NCBI RefSeq assembly: GCF_014697355.1
Contig: NZ_JACJRQ010000006.1
Location: 124,001-188,000 of the forward strand
Direction of reading: 5' to 3'
DNA: 64,000 bases
Origin: Nostoc calcicola FACHB-3891
Lineage (GTDB): Bacteria; Cyanobacteriota; Cyanobacteriia; Cyanobacteriales; Nostocaceae
The stretch's first letter is position 1. The number at the start of each line of letters is the position of its first letter. Shown here piece by piece: positions 17,694 to 27,600 of the stretch. Below the pieces are notes generated by a model that searched no databases, was not told where the DNA came from, and worked only from the letters and a program-made list of their open reading frames with translations. A program made the translations under genes and the position numbers.

Positions 17694-18507
17694 TATTAAA
17701 TTTGGCTTAATTGGTGGTGGGGTAATGGGAGAATCGCTATTATCCCGCCTTATCGCACTGGGAATTTATCAATCCTCAGAAGTCATAGTTAGTGAACCGC
17801 TACCCTCACGCCAGGAATTTTTAAAACAGCAGTATAAAGTTGCTGTAACTATAGACAGTAGCGAAGTTTTCAGCCAAGCAAAAGAAGTTGTGTTTTTGGC
17901 AGTGAAACCGCAAGTCTTTAGTACTATCGCTCAAGAATTAGCACATATTGATATTCTGAATATAGAACACCCACCTTTGATTATTTCAATCTTGGCGGGT
18001 GTATCTTTAAGTCAGTTGGAAGCTGCGTTTATCCAATTGCCAGTAATCAGAGCCATGCCCAATACCCCAGCAACGGTGGGAGCAGGAGTTACCGCCATTT
18101 GTTTGGGTGCATACACCAACCATAAGCATCACCAAATAGCACATCAAGTTTTTTCTGCTGTGGGGGAAGTCGTAGAAGTTTCAGAAGTGCTGATGGACGC
18201 AGTTACAGGGCTATCTGGTAGCGGACCGGCTTACGTGGCGCTGTTGGTAGAAGCACTTGCTGATGGCGGAGTAGCCGCAGGTTTACCCAGAGTGATCGCC
18301 AATCAACTAGCCTTGCAAACAGTACTGGGAACAGCGAAACTGTTGCAAGAAACCAAAATGCACCCCGCAGAACTCAAAGATCGCGTTACCAGTCCTGGTG
18401 GTACGACAATCGCCGGGATTGCCAAGCTAGAACAGGCAGGATTTCGCTCAGCTTTAATTGAAGCAGTAAAAGCTGCCACAGAGCGATCGCAAGAGCTGGG
18501 AAAATGA
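17689..18507 (+). CDS. proC: Pyrroline-5-carboxylate reductase
   Basis: A 272-residue enzyme for the last step of proline synthesis (NAD(P)H-dependent reduction of pyrroline-5-carboxylate). The N-terminal Rossmann motif is FGLIGGGVMGESL; AVKPQVF and RAMPNTPATVGAG follow. The dimerising C-terminal domain has VTGLSGSGPAYV and VTSPGGTTIAGI, the P5CR signature. Its start overlaps the end of the upstream heptamer array, so no Shine-Dalgarno is visible. It is the last gene of the pipX-pipY-sepF-proC run. Confidence 0.96.
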   Translation: MTIKFGLIGGGVMGESLLSRLIALGIYQSSEVIVSEPLPSRQEFLKQQYKVAVTIDSSEVFSQAKEVVFLAVKPQVFSTIAQELAHIDILNIEHPPLIISILAGVSLSQLEAAFIQLPVIRAMPNTPATVGAGVTAICLGAYTNHKHHQIAHQVFSAVGEVVEVSEVLMDAVTGLSGSGPAYVALLVEALADGGVAAGLPRVIANQLALQTVLGTAKLLQETKMHPAELKDRVTSPGGTTIAGIAKLEQAGFRSALIEAVKAATERSQELGK

Positions 18508-18712
18508 ATAAAGTTAAGAGTGAGGAGTTATGAGTTATGAGTGATGAGTTATGAGTTATGAGTGATGAGTTAGAAATCCGGGTGATGAGTGAGGACTTAT
18601 GAGTGAGGAGTTATGAATTTTTTACTTCTAACTCCTAACTTTTAATTCCTAACTCCTAACTCTTAATTCCTAACTCCTAACTCTTAATTCCTAACTCCTA
18701 ACTCTTAACCTA
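18508..18712. repeat. Opposed heptamer repeats downstream of proC
   Basis: gagttat/gagtgat/gaggagt heptamers (about 18522-18615) face their complements ctcctaa/ctcttaa/ttcctaa (about 18628-18708). A long imperfect hairpin is possible between proC and the helicase gene. Confidence 0.8.
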
Positions 18713-18770
18713 ACGAAGTTGACAAAAGACTCGTTAGTATAGTAAACAATCTGGTTGCAAATGTGATTGA

Positions 18771-21443
18771 GTGAATTATCCCGCGCCGTCTCCTGAACTT
18801 GACCTCAGGTCGATATTTCCCTTTGAACTGGATCGGTTCCAGAAGGATGCGATCGCATCCCTCAACGCTGGACGTTCCGTAGTCGTCTGTGCGCCTACAG
18901 GTTCAGGCAAAACATTAGTAGGCGAATACGCCATTTATCGCGCCCTGTCACGAGGAAAACGTGTGTTTTACACTACTCCCCTGAAGGCGCTGTCGAATCA
19001 AAAATTACGTGACTTTCGAGAAAAATTCGGGTTCGATCTCGTGGGACTGTTAACTGGAGATGCTTCCATTAACAGGGATGCACCAATTTTGGTGATGACC
19101 ACAGAAATTTTCCGAAATATGCTCTATGGTACACCCATTGGGCAAGTCGGCATTTCATTAGTAGACGTTGACGCAGTGGTACTGGATGAGTGCCACTACA
19201 TGAACGATCGCCAACGCGGTACAGTTTGGGAAGAATCAATCATCTACTGTCCCCGTGAAGTTCAACTGGCAGCCCTTTCGGCAACGGTAGCCAATAGCGA
19301 TCAACTCACCGATTGGCTAAATCGTGTCCACGGGCCAACAGACCTGATTTACTCCGATTTTCGCCCAGTACCTTTGGAATTTCACTTTTGCAATCCCAAA
19401 GGATTATTTCCGCTGTTGAATGACAGCAAAACCAAAATTAACCCCCGTCTGGCTAATCGGGGCAAAAGGAAACAAGGCGATCGCGGGAAAGCTGGTAGAC
19501 CAGAAGCTCCTGGCTTAATTTATACCTTGAGCCACTTACAACAACGGGATATGCTACCAGCCATTTACTTTATCTTCAGCCGCCGGGGATGTGATAAAGC
19601 AGTGGCAGAAGTAGGTGATTTATGGCTGGTAAATAATGAAGAGTCCCAAATTTTACGCGAACAAATTGACGATTTTTTAAACCGTAATCCCGAAGCCGGA
19701 CGTTCTGGACAAATTGCCCCCCTGTACCGGGGAATTGCTGCCCACCACGCTGGGATTTTACCTGCATGGAAAGCACTGGTAGAAGAACTATTTCAGCAAG
19801 GGCTGATTAAAGTCGTATTCGCTACCGAGACACTGGCGGCGGGAATTAATATGCCCGCCCGGACAACAGTAATTTCCACCCTTTCCAAGCGCACTGACAC
19901 CGGACACCGCCTCCTGAACGCTTCCGAATTCCTGCAAATGGCAGGAAGGGCAGGGCGCCGGGGAATGGATAAACAAGGTCATGTGGTGACGGTGCAAACT
20001 CCCTTTGAAGGATCTAAAGAAGCGGCATATTTGGCCACATCTAAGCCAGATCCTCTAGTCAGCCAGTTTACGCCTAGTTACGGCATGGTACTCAACTTGC
20101 TGCAAACTCATACCTTAGAGCAAGCTAGGGAACTGATAGAACGCAGTTTTGGGCAGTATATGGCGACCTTACATTTAAGACCAGAATACGATGAGATTGC
20201 CCAACTGCAAACAGAATTAGCGCAATTACACGAGCAAATTGCCGCCGTTGATGAAAATGAACTGGCTGTTTATGAGAAATTGCGGCAACGCTTGAAAGTA
20301 GAACGCCAGATATTAAAAACCCTGCAAGAACAAGCGCACAGGGATAGACAAGAACAATTGGCGATGATGTTGGGCTTTGCAGTGTCAGGAACTCTGTTGA
20401 GTCTCAAAGGCAAAAATATCCCAGTGTCTACACCTATAACCGCAGTGTTGGTGGGAAAAACACCTGGTTCTGGTGAAGATCCTTACTTGGTATGCTTGGG
20501 ACACGATAACCGTTGGTATGTGGCAAGTACAGGGGATGTCGTGGATTTGTATGCCGAATTGCCACGAGTTGAAGTACCACCTGAAGTGCTACCACCAGCA
20601 GAAATGCCCTTGAAACCGGGACAGTTACTTCTTGGTAGTCAAGAAACATTTGCGATCGCCACCCGCATTCCCAATCCGGTAGAGTCTTTGTATATGGCAC
20701 CAGAAGTAGCCGAACAACTCAGCCGTGTTACCGCCATCCAAGAACAAGTAGAAACTCATCCCGTGCATCTATCAGGCAGTGTGGCAACGATTTTCAAACG
20801 CCGCGCCCGCTATGTGGAACTAGAAGCCGAACTCGAAGAGTTACAAGGTACAGTAGAGCAACAGTCACAACGTCATTGGGAAGAGTTTGTCAATTTAATC
20901 GCAATTTTGCAACACTTTGGCGCATTGGATAACTTAGTGCCCACACAACTAGGGCAAATGGCTGCTGCCATCCGGGGTGAAAATGAATTGTGGCTGGGTT
21001 TAGTATTCGCTAGTGGTGAATTGGACAACTTAGATCCGCACCATTTAGCAGCAGCAGCAGCGGCTTTGGTGACAGAAACTCCCCGTCCAGATAGTAAGGT
21101 TAACTTTGACCTCAGTAATGAAGTCACAGAAGCCTTGGCAAAATTGCGCGGAATTCGTCGTCAGATGTTTCAATTACAACGGCGTTATAACGTAGCATTA
21201 CCTATATGGTTGGAGTTTGAGTTAATTGCCTTAGTAGAACAATGGGCGTTAGGTATGGAGTGGATAGAACTGTGCAACAACACCACTTTGGATGAAGGCG
21301 ATGTGGTGAGAATTTTACGGCGGACATTGGATTTATTATCCCAGATACCCCATGTTCCCCATTTGCCAGACTCTTTCCAGCGTAATGCTTATCGGGCAAT
21401 GCAACTGATTGATAGATTCCCTGTGAATGAAGTGGTTGAGTGA
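18771..21443 (+). CDS. Ski2/Mtr4-like superfamily II RNA helicase
   Basis: An 890-residue helicase. Walker A APTGSGKT lies at about 40-47, the DExH box DECH in VVLDECHYMNDRQRG, motif III LSATVAN, and motif VI QMAGRAGRRGMD. The C-terminal third holds the DSHCT-like helical region (residues about 715-890) and a beta-rich insertion, the layout of the Ski2/Mtr4 group and of the plastid protein ISE2. In cyanobacteria it is thought to act in RNA processing or decay; the exact substrate is unknown. The frame starts with GTG at 18771, and the helicase core begins about 25 residues later, so no large N-terminal piece is missing. Confidence 0.93.
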   Translation: MNYPAPSPELDLRSIFPFELDRFQKDAIASLNAGRSVVVCAPTGSGKTLVGEYAIYRALSRGKRVFYTTPLKALSNQKLRDFREKFGFDLVGLLTGDASINRDAPILVMTTEIFRNMLYGTPIGQVGISLVDVDAVVLDECHYMNDRQRGTVWEESIIYCPREVQLAALSATVANSDQLTDWLNRVHGPTDLIYSDFRPVPLEFHFCNPKGLFPLLNDSKTKINPRLANRGKRKQGDRGKAGRPEAPGLIYTLSHLQQRDMLPAIYFIFSRRGCDKAVAEVGDLWLVNNEESQILREQIDDFLNRNPEAGRSGQIAPLYRGIAAHHAGILPAWKALVEELFQQGLIKVVFATETLAAGINMPARTTVISTLSKRTDTGHRLLNASEFLQMAGRAGRRGMDKQGHVVTVQTPFEGSKEAAYLATSKPDPLVSQFTPSYGMVLNLLQTHTLEQARELIERSFGQYMATLHLRPEYDEIAQLQTELAQLHEQIAAVDENELAVYEKLRQRLKVERQILKTLQEQAHRDRQEQLAMMLGFAVSGTLLSLKGKNIPVSTPITAVLVGKTPGSGEDPYLVCLGHDNRWYVASTGDVVDLYAELPRVEVPPEVLPPAEMPLKPGQLLLGSQETFAIATRIPNPVESLYMAPEVAEQLSRVTAIQEQVETHPVHLSGSVATIFKRRARYVELEAELEELQGTVEQQSQRHWEEFVNLIAILQHFGALDNLVPTQLGQMAAAIRGENELWLGLVFASGELDNLDPHHLAAAAAALVTETPRPDSKVNFDLSNEVTEALAKLRGIRRQMFQLQRRYNVALPIWLEFELIALVEQWALGMEWIELCNNTTLDEGDVVRILRRTLDLLSQIPHVPHLPDSFQRNAYRAMQLIDRFPVNEVVE

Positions 21444-21755
21444 AGAAGACACGGGGATAAAACGTTAAGAAGACGCAAAGACACACTAACACCGAAAAAT
21501 TAATCTCCCCATCTGGGCGTCCCCGCGTCTTCTTCACCTCTGGTTGTAATTAAAAATGCTTTTTTTGGTTTGTATACTTTATACCAAGTTAGGATAAGTA
21601 ATATTGTTTGGAATTCCTGGAACAGCTTTGTAACTAAGACTTTTAATCCAAAATCCCAAATCTAAAATCCCAAATTGGTACATTTATGCAAGTTATCAAG
21701 ATGTTTTTAACAGTTTACTAGAAGTTATTGCGATCGCCATTAACACTTTTCAAGC
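21444..21755. other. Intergenic region after the helicase gene
   Basis: Contains a cgtccccgcgtcttcttc phrase (about 21519-21537), related to repeats elsewhere, and a ccaaaatcccaaatctaaaa block (about 21647-21676). The rest is AT-rich. No gene is supported. Confidence 0.5.
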
Positions 21756-22133
21756 TTAATACACCAAGTTTCCAGTACCATTCAACTGACGTAAAGAATT
21801 TATACAATACGGACAGTCGCAACCAAATAATTTGATTGCTGCATCGCTTTCCTCTTCAGTAAAGTTCAACATGGCAATATCCCGATCTGATACTGATGTG
21901 ACAACTGTTGCAGAACGTTGTTGAGAGGTATACGGTTGCTTTCTCTCTGAATCTCGAATACACACAAAATCTTTTCCACCATGTGGGTTAGTGATACAGG
22001 TACGACCGTCTTGTGTGTGCATTAATCGCTGAGTGATATTAGCATGGGCAGGATTCAATACTCCCAGGGTGGACATCAGGGAAGCGAAAATTGTGGAAGT
22101 GGACAGCAAATTAAGTATTAGTTTTCTGTTCAT
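21756..22133 (-). CDS. Secreted hypothetical protein with Cys pairs
   Basis: 125 residues, no recognised family. A clear signal peptide (MNRKLILNLL...VLNPAHA) with an AHA cleavage site after residue 31 predicts export to the periplasm or beyond. The mature part has five cysteines, including GRTC...FVC and CDCPYC near the C-terminus, which may form disulfides or bind metal. It is transcribed alone, with plus-strand genes on both sides. I cannot assign a function. The signal peptide makes it a convincing gene. Confidence 0.7.
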   Translation of the reverse strand: MNRKLILNLLSTSTIFASLMSTLGVLNPAHANITQRLMHTQDGRTCITNPHGGKDFVCIRDSERKQPYTSQQRSATVVTSVSDRDIAMLNFTEEESDAAIKLFGCDCPYCINSLRQLNGTGNLVY

Positions 22134-22432
22134 GGGTTTCCCAATAAAATGTTTCTGAACGCTAAGGCTATCCGATTAATAGTTAGAGGTCAAGTGACCT
22201 TTTATCTATTTTTATCTAGATAATCAAAAATTTATCAGATTTTTAACTCTCAACTAATAATAACTGGGGAGTGGGGAGTGGGGACTAGTATTTTTGCTCA
22301 GTGCTTAGCACTTTCAAGCCAGAAGCTAAAAGCTGATGATTTTATCAGTTGTATCTTACATTTCATGGCTATGTCTATGTGATTAATTTTGTATTTTATG
22401 ATTCCCAGCTTTCGCACCAATTCAAGTGAAAA

Positions 22433-23059
22433 ATGCGTAATTTGATACTGAAAATGGGTATTACAAATAAGTGTTTTAGATTAAATAGGGTTGTAATGAT
22501 GATTTTAGGCTTTAGAAAGATTGGTGTTGTGTGTGGTGTATTTTTGTTAGTCAACGTTAGCAGCTTTCACAAGTCAGCAGTAGCTACTATCAATAATCAG
22601 TCGCAATTGATAGCACAAGGACAGACTAGAATCCAGTCACATCCAGTTTTTAAGTCGATTTTGCCTAAATTAAAGCAAAAAACTCAAATTAAGATTGTAT
22701 TGCCGAAGTTTATTCCTGAGTCGGATGGGGAAAACCCAATTTACGCAATTATAGAAACTGCTAGCCAAAAAAGGTACGATATTTTACTTGGTTTTAGTCC
22801 CGACTGTGGTGGTGGAAATGCTTGTCGTTTGGGTGGGCTTTCTGCGGAAGCGGTAACTCGGAAAACACCACGCCTGACTGGTAAACCTGTGTCTTTAGTT
22901 AAGGGCATCACTGGCTATTTTGTGGATTTTAGTTGTGGTGCTAATTGTTCAGATGCGACCTTGACTTGGCGACAACAGGGTGTGCAATATACTGTTGCGT
23001 TGAAAGCTGGCGATCGCACTTCTTTAGTGAAAATGGCTAATTCTGCAATTAATCCCTAA
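22433..23059 (+). CDS. Exported hypothetical protein
   Basis: Up to 208 residues. A hydrophobic segment (about 29-43) and an SAVA site (about residues 48-51) indicate a signal peptide. The start could be the ATG at 22433 or the ATG pair at 22496/22499; the latter gives a more normal signal length, but no clear Shine-Dalgarno decides. The mature domain has two Cys pairs (DCGGGNACRLGG and FSCGANCSD) separated by about 37 residues and a beta-rich pattern (TLTWRQQGVQYTVALK). No family is recognised. Together with the preceding secreted protein it suggests a small envelope-protein region. Confidence 0.65.
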   Translation: MRNLILKMGITNKCFRLNRVVMMILGFRKIGVVCGVFLLVNVSSFHKSAVATINNQSQLIAQGQTRIQSHPVFKSILPKLKQKTQIKIVLPKFIPESDGENPIYAIIETASQKRYDILLGFSPDCGGGNACRLGGLSAEAVTRKTPRLTGKPVSLVKGITGYFVDFSCGANCSDATLTWRQQGVQYTVALKAGDRTSLVKMANSAINP

Positions 23060-23153
23060 ATACGCAGTATCAATTCTCAATAGCCCTGAAAATAGAGTTT
23101 CGGGGTATTCCTCTATGATTGAAGTGGAATGTTCATTCGAGGGGTCTTGCTTT

Positions 23154-23474
23154 ATGCAACTGGAAGAGTATTTCAACGTGCTTGCACCCGATGACATCCG
23201 ACTCAAAGGAACCCGCATCGGGATTGAGAGTATTCTTTACGAGTACATCTATCACTGCAAAACACCAGAAGAAATTGCCGAACAATTTCATACGGTGACG
23301 TTGGAACAGGTTTACGCCACGATTTTGTATTACTTAAATCATCGATCGCAAGTTGATGCGTACCTCGCAGATTGGTTGGAATTTTCCCGAACCATGCGCC
23401 AAGAGCAACAGCGAAATCCCTCTCCTGCCAGGATCGGGTTTTGGCAGATGCAGGAAGAAAATGCTCTCAAGTAG
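23154..23474 (+). CDS. DUF433 domain protein (antitoxin-like)
   Basis: 106 residues from ATG 23154; the frame opens at 23115, but the upstream 13 residues are not shared with the paralogous pseudogene at 28515, which begins MQLEDYF. The DUF433 core is DDIRLKGTRIGIESILYEYI...TPEEIAEQFHTVTLEQVYATILYYL, a winged-helix-like small domain often found in VapB-type antitoxins. No toxin gene (PIN domain) is adjacent, so this is an orphan. Its close relative at 28515-28859 has two stop codons. Confidence 0.8.
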   Translation: MQLEEYFNVLAPDDIRLKGTRIGIESILYEYIYHCKTPEEIAEQFHTVTLEQVYATILYYLNHRSQVDAYLADWLEFSRTMRQEQQRNPSPARIGFWQMQEENALK

Positions 23475-23639
23475 TTACAGGAAAGCTAATGGCAATCCAG
23501 TATCAGACGGTGTATTACCAAAAACATAACGCATCCGACTGCGTTCTAAAAAATTAGCCCTCTCCTTCTAAGTAAGGAGAGAGCTGTATTAATTTTAAGA
23601 TGTTTCGTAATTTCCCGTGAATTACGAATTACGAATTAC

Positions 23640-24629
23640 TTAATATCCGCCTTCTTCTTCGTATTCTGGCTGTCTTTCTTTGACTTTCTTGGGAATATTC
23701 ACTGGCTTTGGCGCATCTTCCCAAGCATCGCTTTCTAAGTCGTCATAATCATCGTAATCTTCAGCGTATGGCTTGGTATAAGGCTGGGGTTCAGGCTTTA
23801 GCGGTTGTTTATATCTGTCGCTACCGCTTGCTTCACTCCAGTTATCTTCTTCGTCGTCTTCTTCGTATTGAATAGACTCATACTGCCGCGCCTTCATCAC
23901 TTGACGTTGTGGCCTGACTTCTTCCACATAGTCTTCTGTCCATTCTTCTTCCCTCGCTACGGGTTCGGGGGCGCGGACTCTTGGCTTGGGTGGCTGCAAT
24001 GGTACTCCACTGGGCAGTTGTTTATCTGGCGTCACTTGGCGTGGTGGAGTGTAGCCGTATTCTTCTTCTGCATCTCGCTCCCACGGTGCTTTGCCGATAC
24101 CCAAACGCTCTAGTAAACCGACTGTCAACTGGTTCACCCGTTCTTCGGCTCCCTCAAACACAATCAACCGATTGGGGCCTGTGCTGACGATTTCATCGAC
24201 TGAGAACTCGTAAGTACTTACGAATTGGTCGGGAATTTGGGGCAATCCTAATGAGGCAATAACTATAGATTCAAGTTTACCTGTTTCGCCGTTGAATTTG
24301 AAGCCCCGAACTTTGCCTAATACTTCACCGGTTTCTGTGATTACTTCCCAGTTGATTAGGTTGCTGAGAGATTCAACTTCGATATCTTCAATTACATCTT
24401 CGTTATCAACTAAGATGACATCACCAATTTGGTTGATGGTGTTGAGGTACATATAGCGCGGTATGCCCGAAATAGAGATCAGGCTGTCTCGCAAACCAAG
24501 AGCCACAACCTCTCGCTGATCGATATCTACCCAGACTTGACTGACGATTCCTAGCCGCTTGCCGTTGTCGCGGGTAATTACCTGGGTATTTAATATGTCG
24601 GAACGCCTAATTATTTGTTCAGAGGTCAT
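23640..24629 (-). CDS. PRC-barrel domain protein
   Basis: 329 residues. Two PRC-barrel domains lie at about 5-75 (RRSDILNTQVITRDNGKRLGIVSQVWVD) and about 88-165 (INWEVITETGEVLGKVRGFKFN), followed by an acidic Pro/Tyr-rich tail (DDYDDLESDAWED). PRC barrels are small protein- or RNA-binding domains. The frame extends to 24764, but that region overlaps the end of smc, so the ATG at 24627-24629 (MTSEQIIRRSD) is chosen. It lies 58 bp downstream of smc on the same strand and is probably cotranscribed with it. Function unknown. Confidence 0.88.
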   Translation of the reverse strand: MTSEQIIRRSDILNTQVITRDNGKRLGIVSQVWVDIDQREVVALGLRDSLISISGIPRYMYLNTINQIGDVILVDNEDVIEDIEVESLSNLINWEVITETGEVLGKVRGFKFNGETGKLESIVIASLGLPQIPDQFVSTYEFSVDEIVSTGPNRLIVFEGAEERVNQLTVGLLERLGIGKAPWERDAEEEYGYTPPRQVTPDKQLPSGVPLQPPKPRVRAPEPVAREEEWTEDYVEEVRPQRQVMKARQYESIQYEEDDEEDNWSEASGSDRYKQPLKPEPQPYTKPYAEDYDDYDDLESDAWEDAPKPVNIPKKVKERQPEYEEEGGY

Positions 24630-24687
24630 TCTATACCGAGTCCTGATCTCGAATCCGGTTTGTATATACACTATTATTAACAAAAAC

Positions 24688-27600
24688 TCAAGCAGATGTA
24701 TTGGATGATTGTAATTTAATCCCCAAAACTTGAGTATAAGCTCCTCGTGCTTGAGTAACGCCAATTGTGCGTTCGGCTGATTCTATCATCGGACGACGCA
24801 AACTAACAACTATAAATTGCGCTTGTTGTGACTGTTGTTTAATCATTCTAGCTAATCGCTCTACGTTTGCTCCATCCAAGAACATATCCACTTCGTCAAA
24901 GGCGTAAAATGGGGATGGGCGGTAGCGTTGCAGAGCAAAGATAAAGCTCAAGGCTGTAAGTGATTTTTCTCCACCAGACATGGAAGCTAGGCGCTGTACT
25001 GGTTTACCTTTGGGATGGGCGACTAAATTCAAACCGCTGCTAAATGGATCTTCGGGATTTTCTAATTGCAGGTAACCGTCACCATCGGAAAGGACTGCAA
25101 AAATTGATTGGAAGTTTTCATTGACGGCATCGAAAGCTTCTTTAAAGGCGAGTTGCCGCAATGTGGTAAAGTTCTCAATCCGCAAAAGTAATTCGGTGCG
25201 TTCCCCTTCTAGCGTTTCTAATTTTTGGGTTAGTTCTTGGAGGCGGTTTTGGGTGCGTTCGTATTCTTCCAACGCCAGCATGTTCACAGGTTCCATTGCC
25301 TGCAAGCGTTTGGCAAGCGATCGCAATTCTTTCTGCAATTCTTCTAAGTCTACTTTATCTGGTACTTCCGGCAAAGGATCGGGTAATTCTGCTGCCACGT
25401 CACGCAACTGACTTTGCAGTGCAACTAGTTCTTCCCGCCGCTTTTCTTGGGTTTCTTGGAGTTTTTGGATTTCCCATTCTAATTGTTGTTGGCGTAAAAG
25501 TTGCGATCGCACTTGCTGTTCTGTGGTGTCGCGTTTCTGTTTTTCTTCACCCAGTTTTTGCTCCATTTGATTCAAGGAGAGGCGGGTTTGGGTGATTTGG
25601 TTGTCTAACGTTGTAATTTGGGTGGAGACGCGATGAATCGCATCTGTACAAGAGGTTTGTTGGATTTCGTATTCGGTGATTCGGGTTTCGGCTTCTTGGA
25701 TTTTTTCTTGGAGGCGTTGTTGTTGATTTTCTAAATTTTTTAATTTTTGTTCGGCTTCCCTTAATGCTGTTTCGCGTTGTTGTAATTGTTGCTCTTGAAT
25801 TTTAATGGTTGCTTGGATTTGTTGCCATTCACTGGGGGTTTGGGAGGCTTCTAACTCTGCTAATGCATGTCGCAATTGTTGCAGTTGAGTTTCTTGTCCC
25901 GGTAATTCCCGCTCTAAAACTGATAACCGAGATTGGGCAGTGGCTAATTTTTCGGTGTTTTGGACTAATTGCGATCGCGTCCCTTCTAATTGCGTTGTTA
26001 AATTTTTAATATCTTTGTGCAATTGTTCTAATTGCAACTGCTGTTCCCGCCGCGTCTGTCGGGTTTCTGTTAATTCTTGCGTCAATTGTTTGGTTTTGGT
26101 TGACAAATTAGCGATCGCTTCAGTGCAACGCTCTAAAACTCGTTCAATGTCCACCAACCGATTTTTTAAACCAATAACTTCATCAGATTCCGCTGCTTCA
26201 CCGGTACCAAATCGCAACGCCGAACGTTGAGTGTTGCTGCCACCAGTCATTGCACCGCTGGTTTCCAACAATTCCCCGTCTAAGGTGACGATGCGATACA
26301 GTCCTAAATTTTTTCGCGCTTGTTCGAGAGTCGCAAACACCACCGTGTTACCGAAGACATAGCTGAATACATCTTTGTAACGGCGATCGCAATCAACTAA
26401 ATTTACAGCATAGTTGACGAAGCCGCTAGCAAAACGCAGCGTTGCATCTTGAGTAAATTTCGGTGCAGAAACTTTATTCAGCGGTAAAAAAGTCGCCCTC
26501 CCGGCACGTTTTTGTTTGAGCAATTCAATACCTGCTGCGGCAATGCCGTCATCTTCTACCACAATATGTCCCAAACGTCCACCAGCGGAGATTTCCAAAG
26601 CTAGCTGATAGCGGGGTTCCACTCGTCCCAACTGTACAACTAAGCCGCAAACACCAGGCATTCCCGATTGTAAAATTACTTTACTGGCTTGGGTGCCTTG
26701 GACTTCTTGTTGTGCTTGCGCTTGGGCTTCTAATTTATCTAACTGGCGTTGTTTTTCGCGTTGTTCGGCAAGTAACCGCTTTTGGGTTTCCTGCTGAATT
26801 TGCAATTCTTGTTCTGTGGCTGAGAGATTTTGAGCTAAATTTTGGATGGGTTCGCTAGAAGCATTAAATTCCGTTTCCAGTTGATTACATTCAGCTTGTT
26901 TTATGGCTAATTCGGGTTCATGGCGTTCAATTAATTGAGTTTGTTCTTGGATGAGTTGCTGTAACTGGTTATTGCGTTCCCTCAGTTGTGCTTGTTCTGT
27001 GCGTTGGGGTTCCAGAGTTTGCAGCAAAGTTTCAATTTGACGGTTATACGCCGTTTGTTGCTGCACCCACGCTTCTGAAGCTGAGGCGATTTCGGCGGCA
27101 GCTTGGCGGGAGGTTTCTAAAGCTTGTTGGGCTTCATTTCTTTGGTGTTGGGAAGACGCTATGAATCGCGTCTCTACAAGTTGGGTTTCGGAAATTTGTT
27201 GGAGGGTGTGGTGGTGTTGTTGAATTTCTTGCTGAGTTTGAGTTAGGCGCTTGGCAGTTTCTTGGGAAGTTGTTTGTAATTCGGTTTGCTGACGCAACAA
27301 TTGTTTGCGTTCCGCCTCTTGGGTAGCGAGGGTAGATTGCACCGCCAAAAGTTCCTCTTCTCCCAATGCTTTCACATGGGCATTGAGTTCTTCGAGTTCA
27401 GCGGTTTTTTGGACGATTTCGGAATTTAAAGTTGTGAGTTGGGTATTGAGTTCAGTAGAATTGCGATCGCCATTTTGAATTTCGCCAACCAACTTTTCTT
27501 GGTGTGCTTGCAGAGAACGCCAAGATAAAACAGCTTCCCAAGATTGCTTCGCCAGAAATTCCGTGCGGAGTTTTTGATACTTCTCAGCTTTAGCACGATC

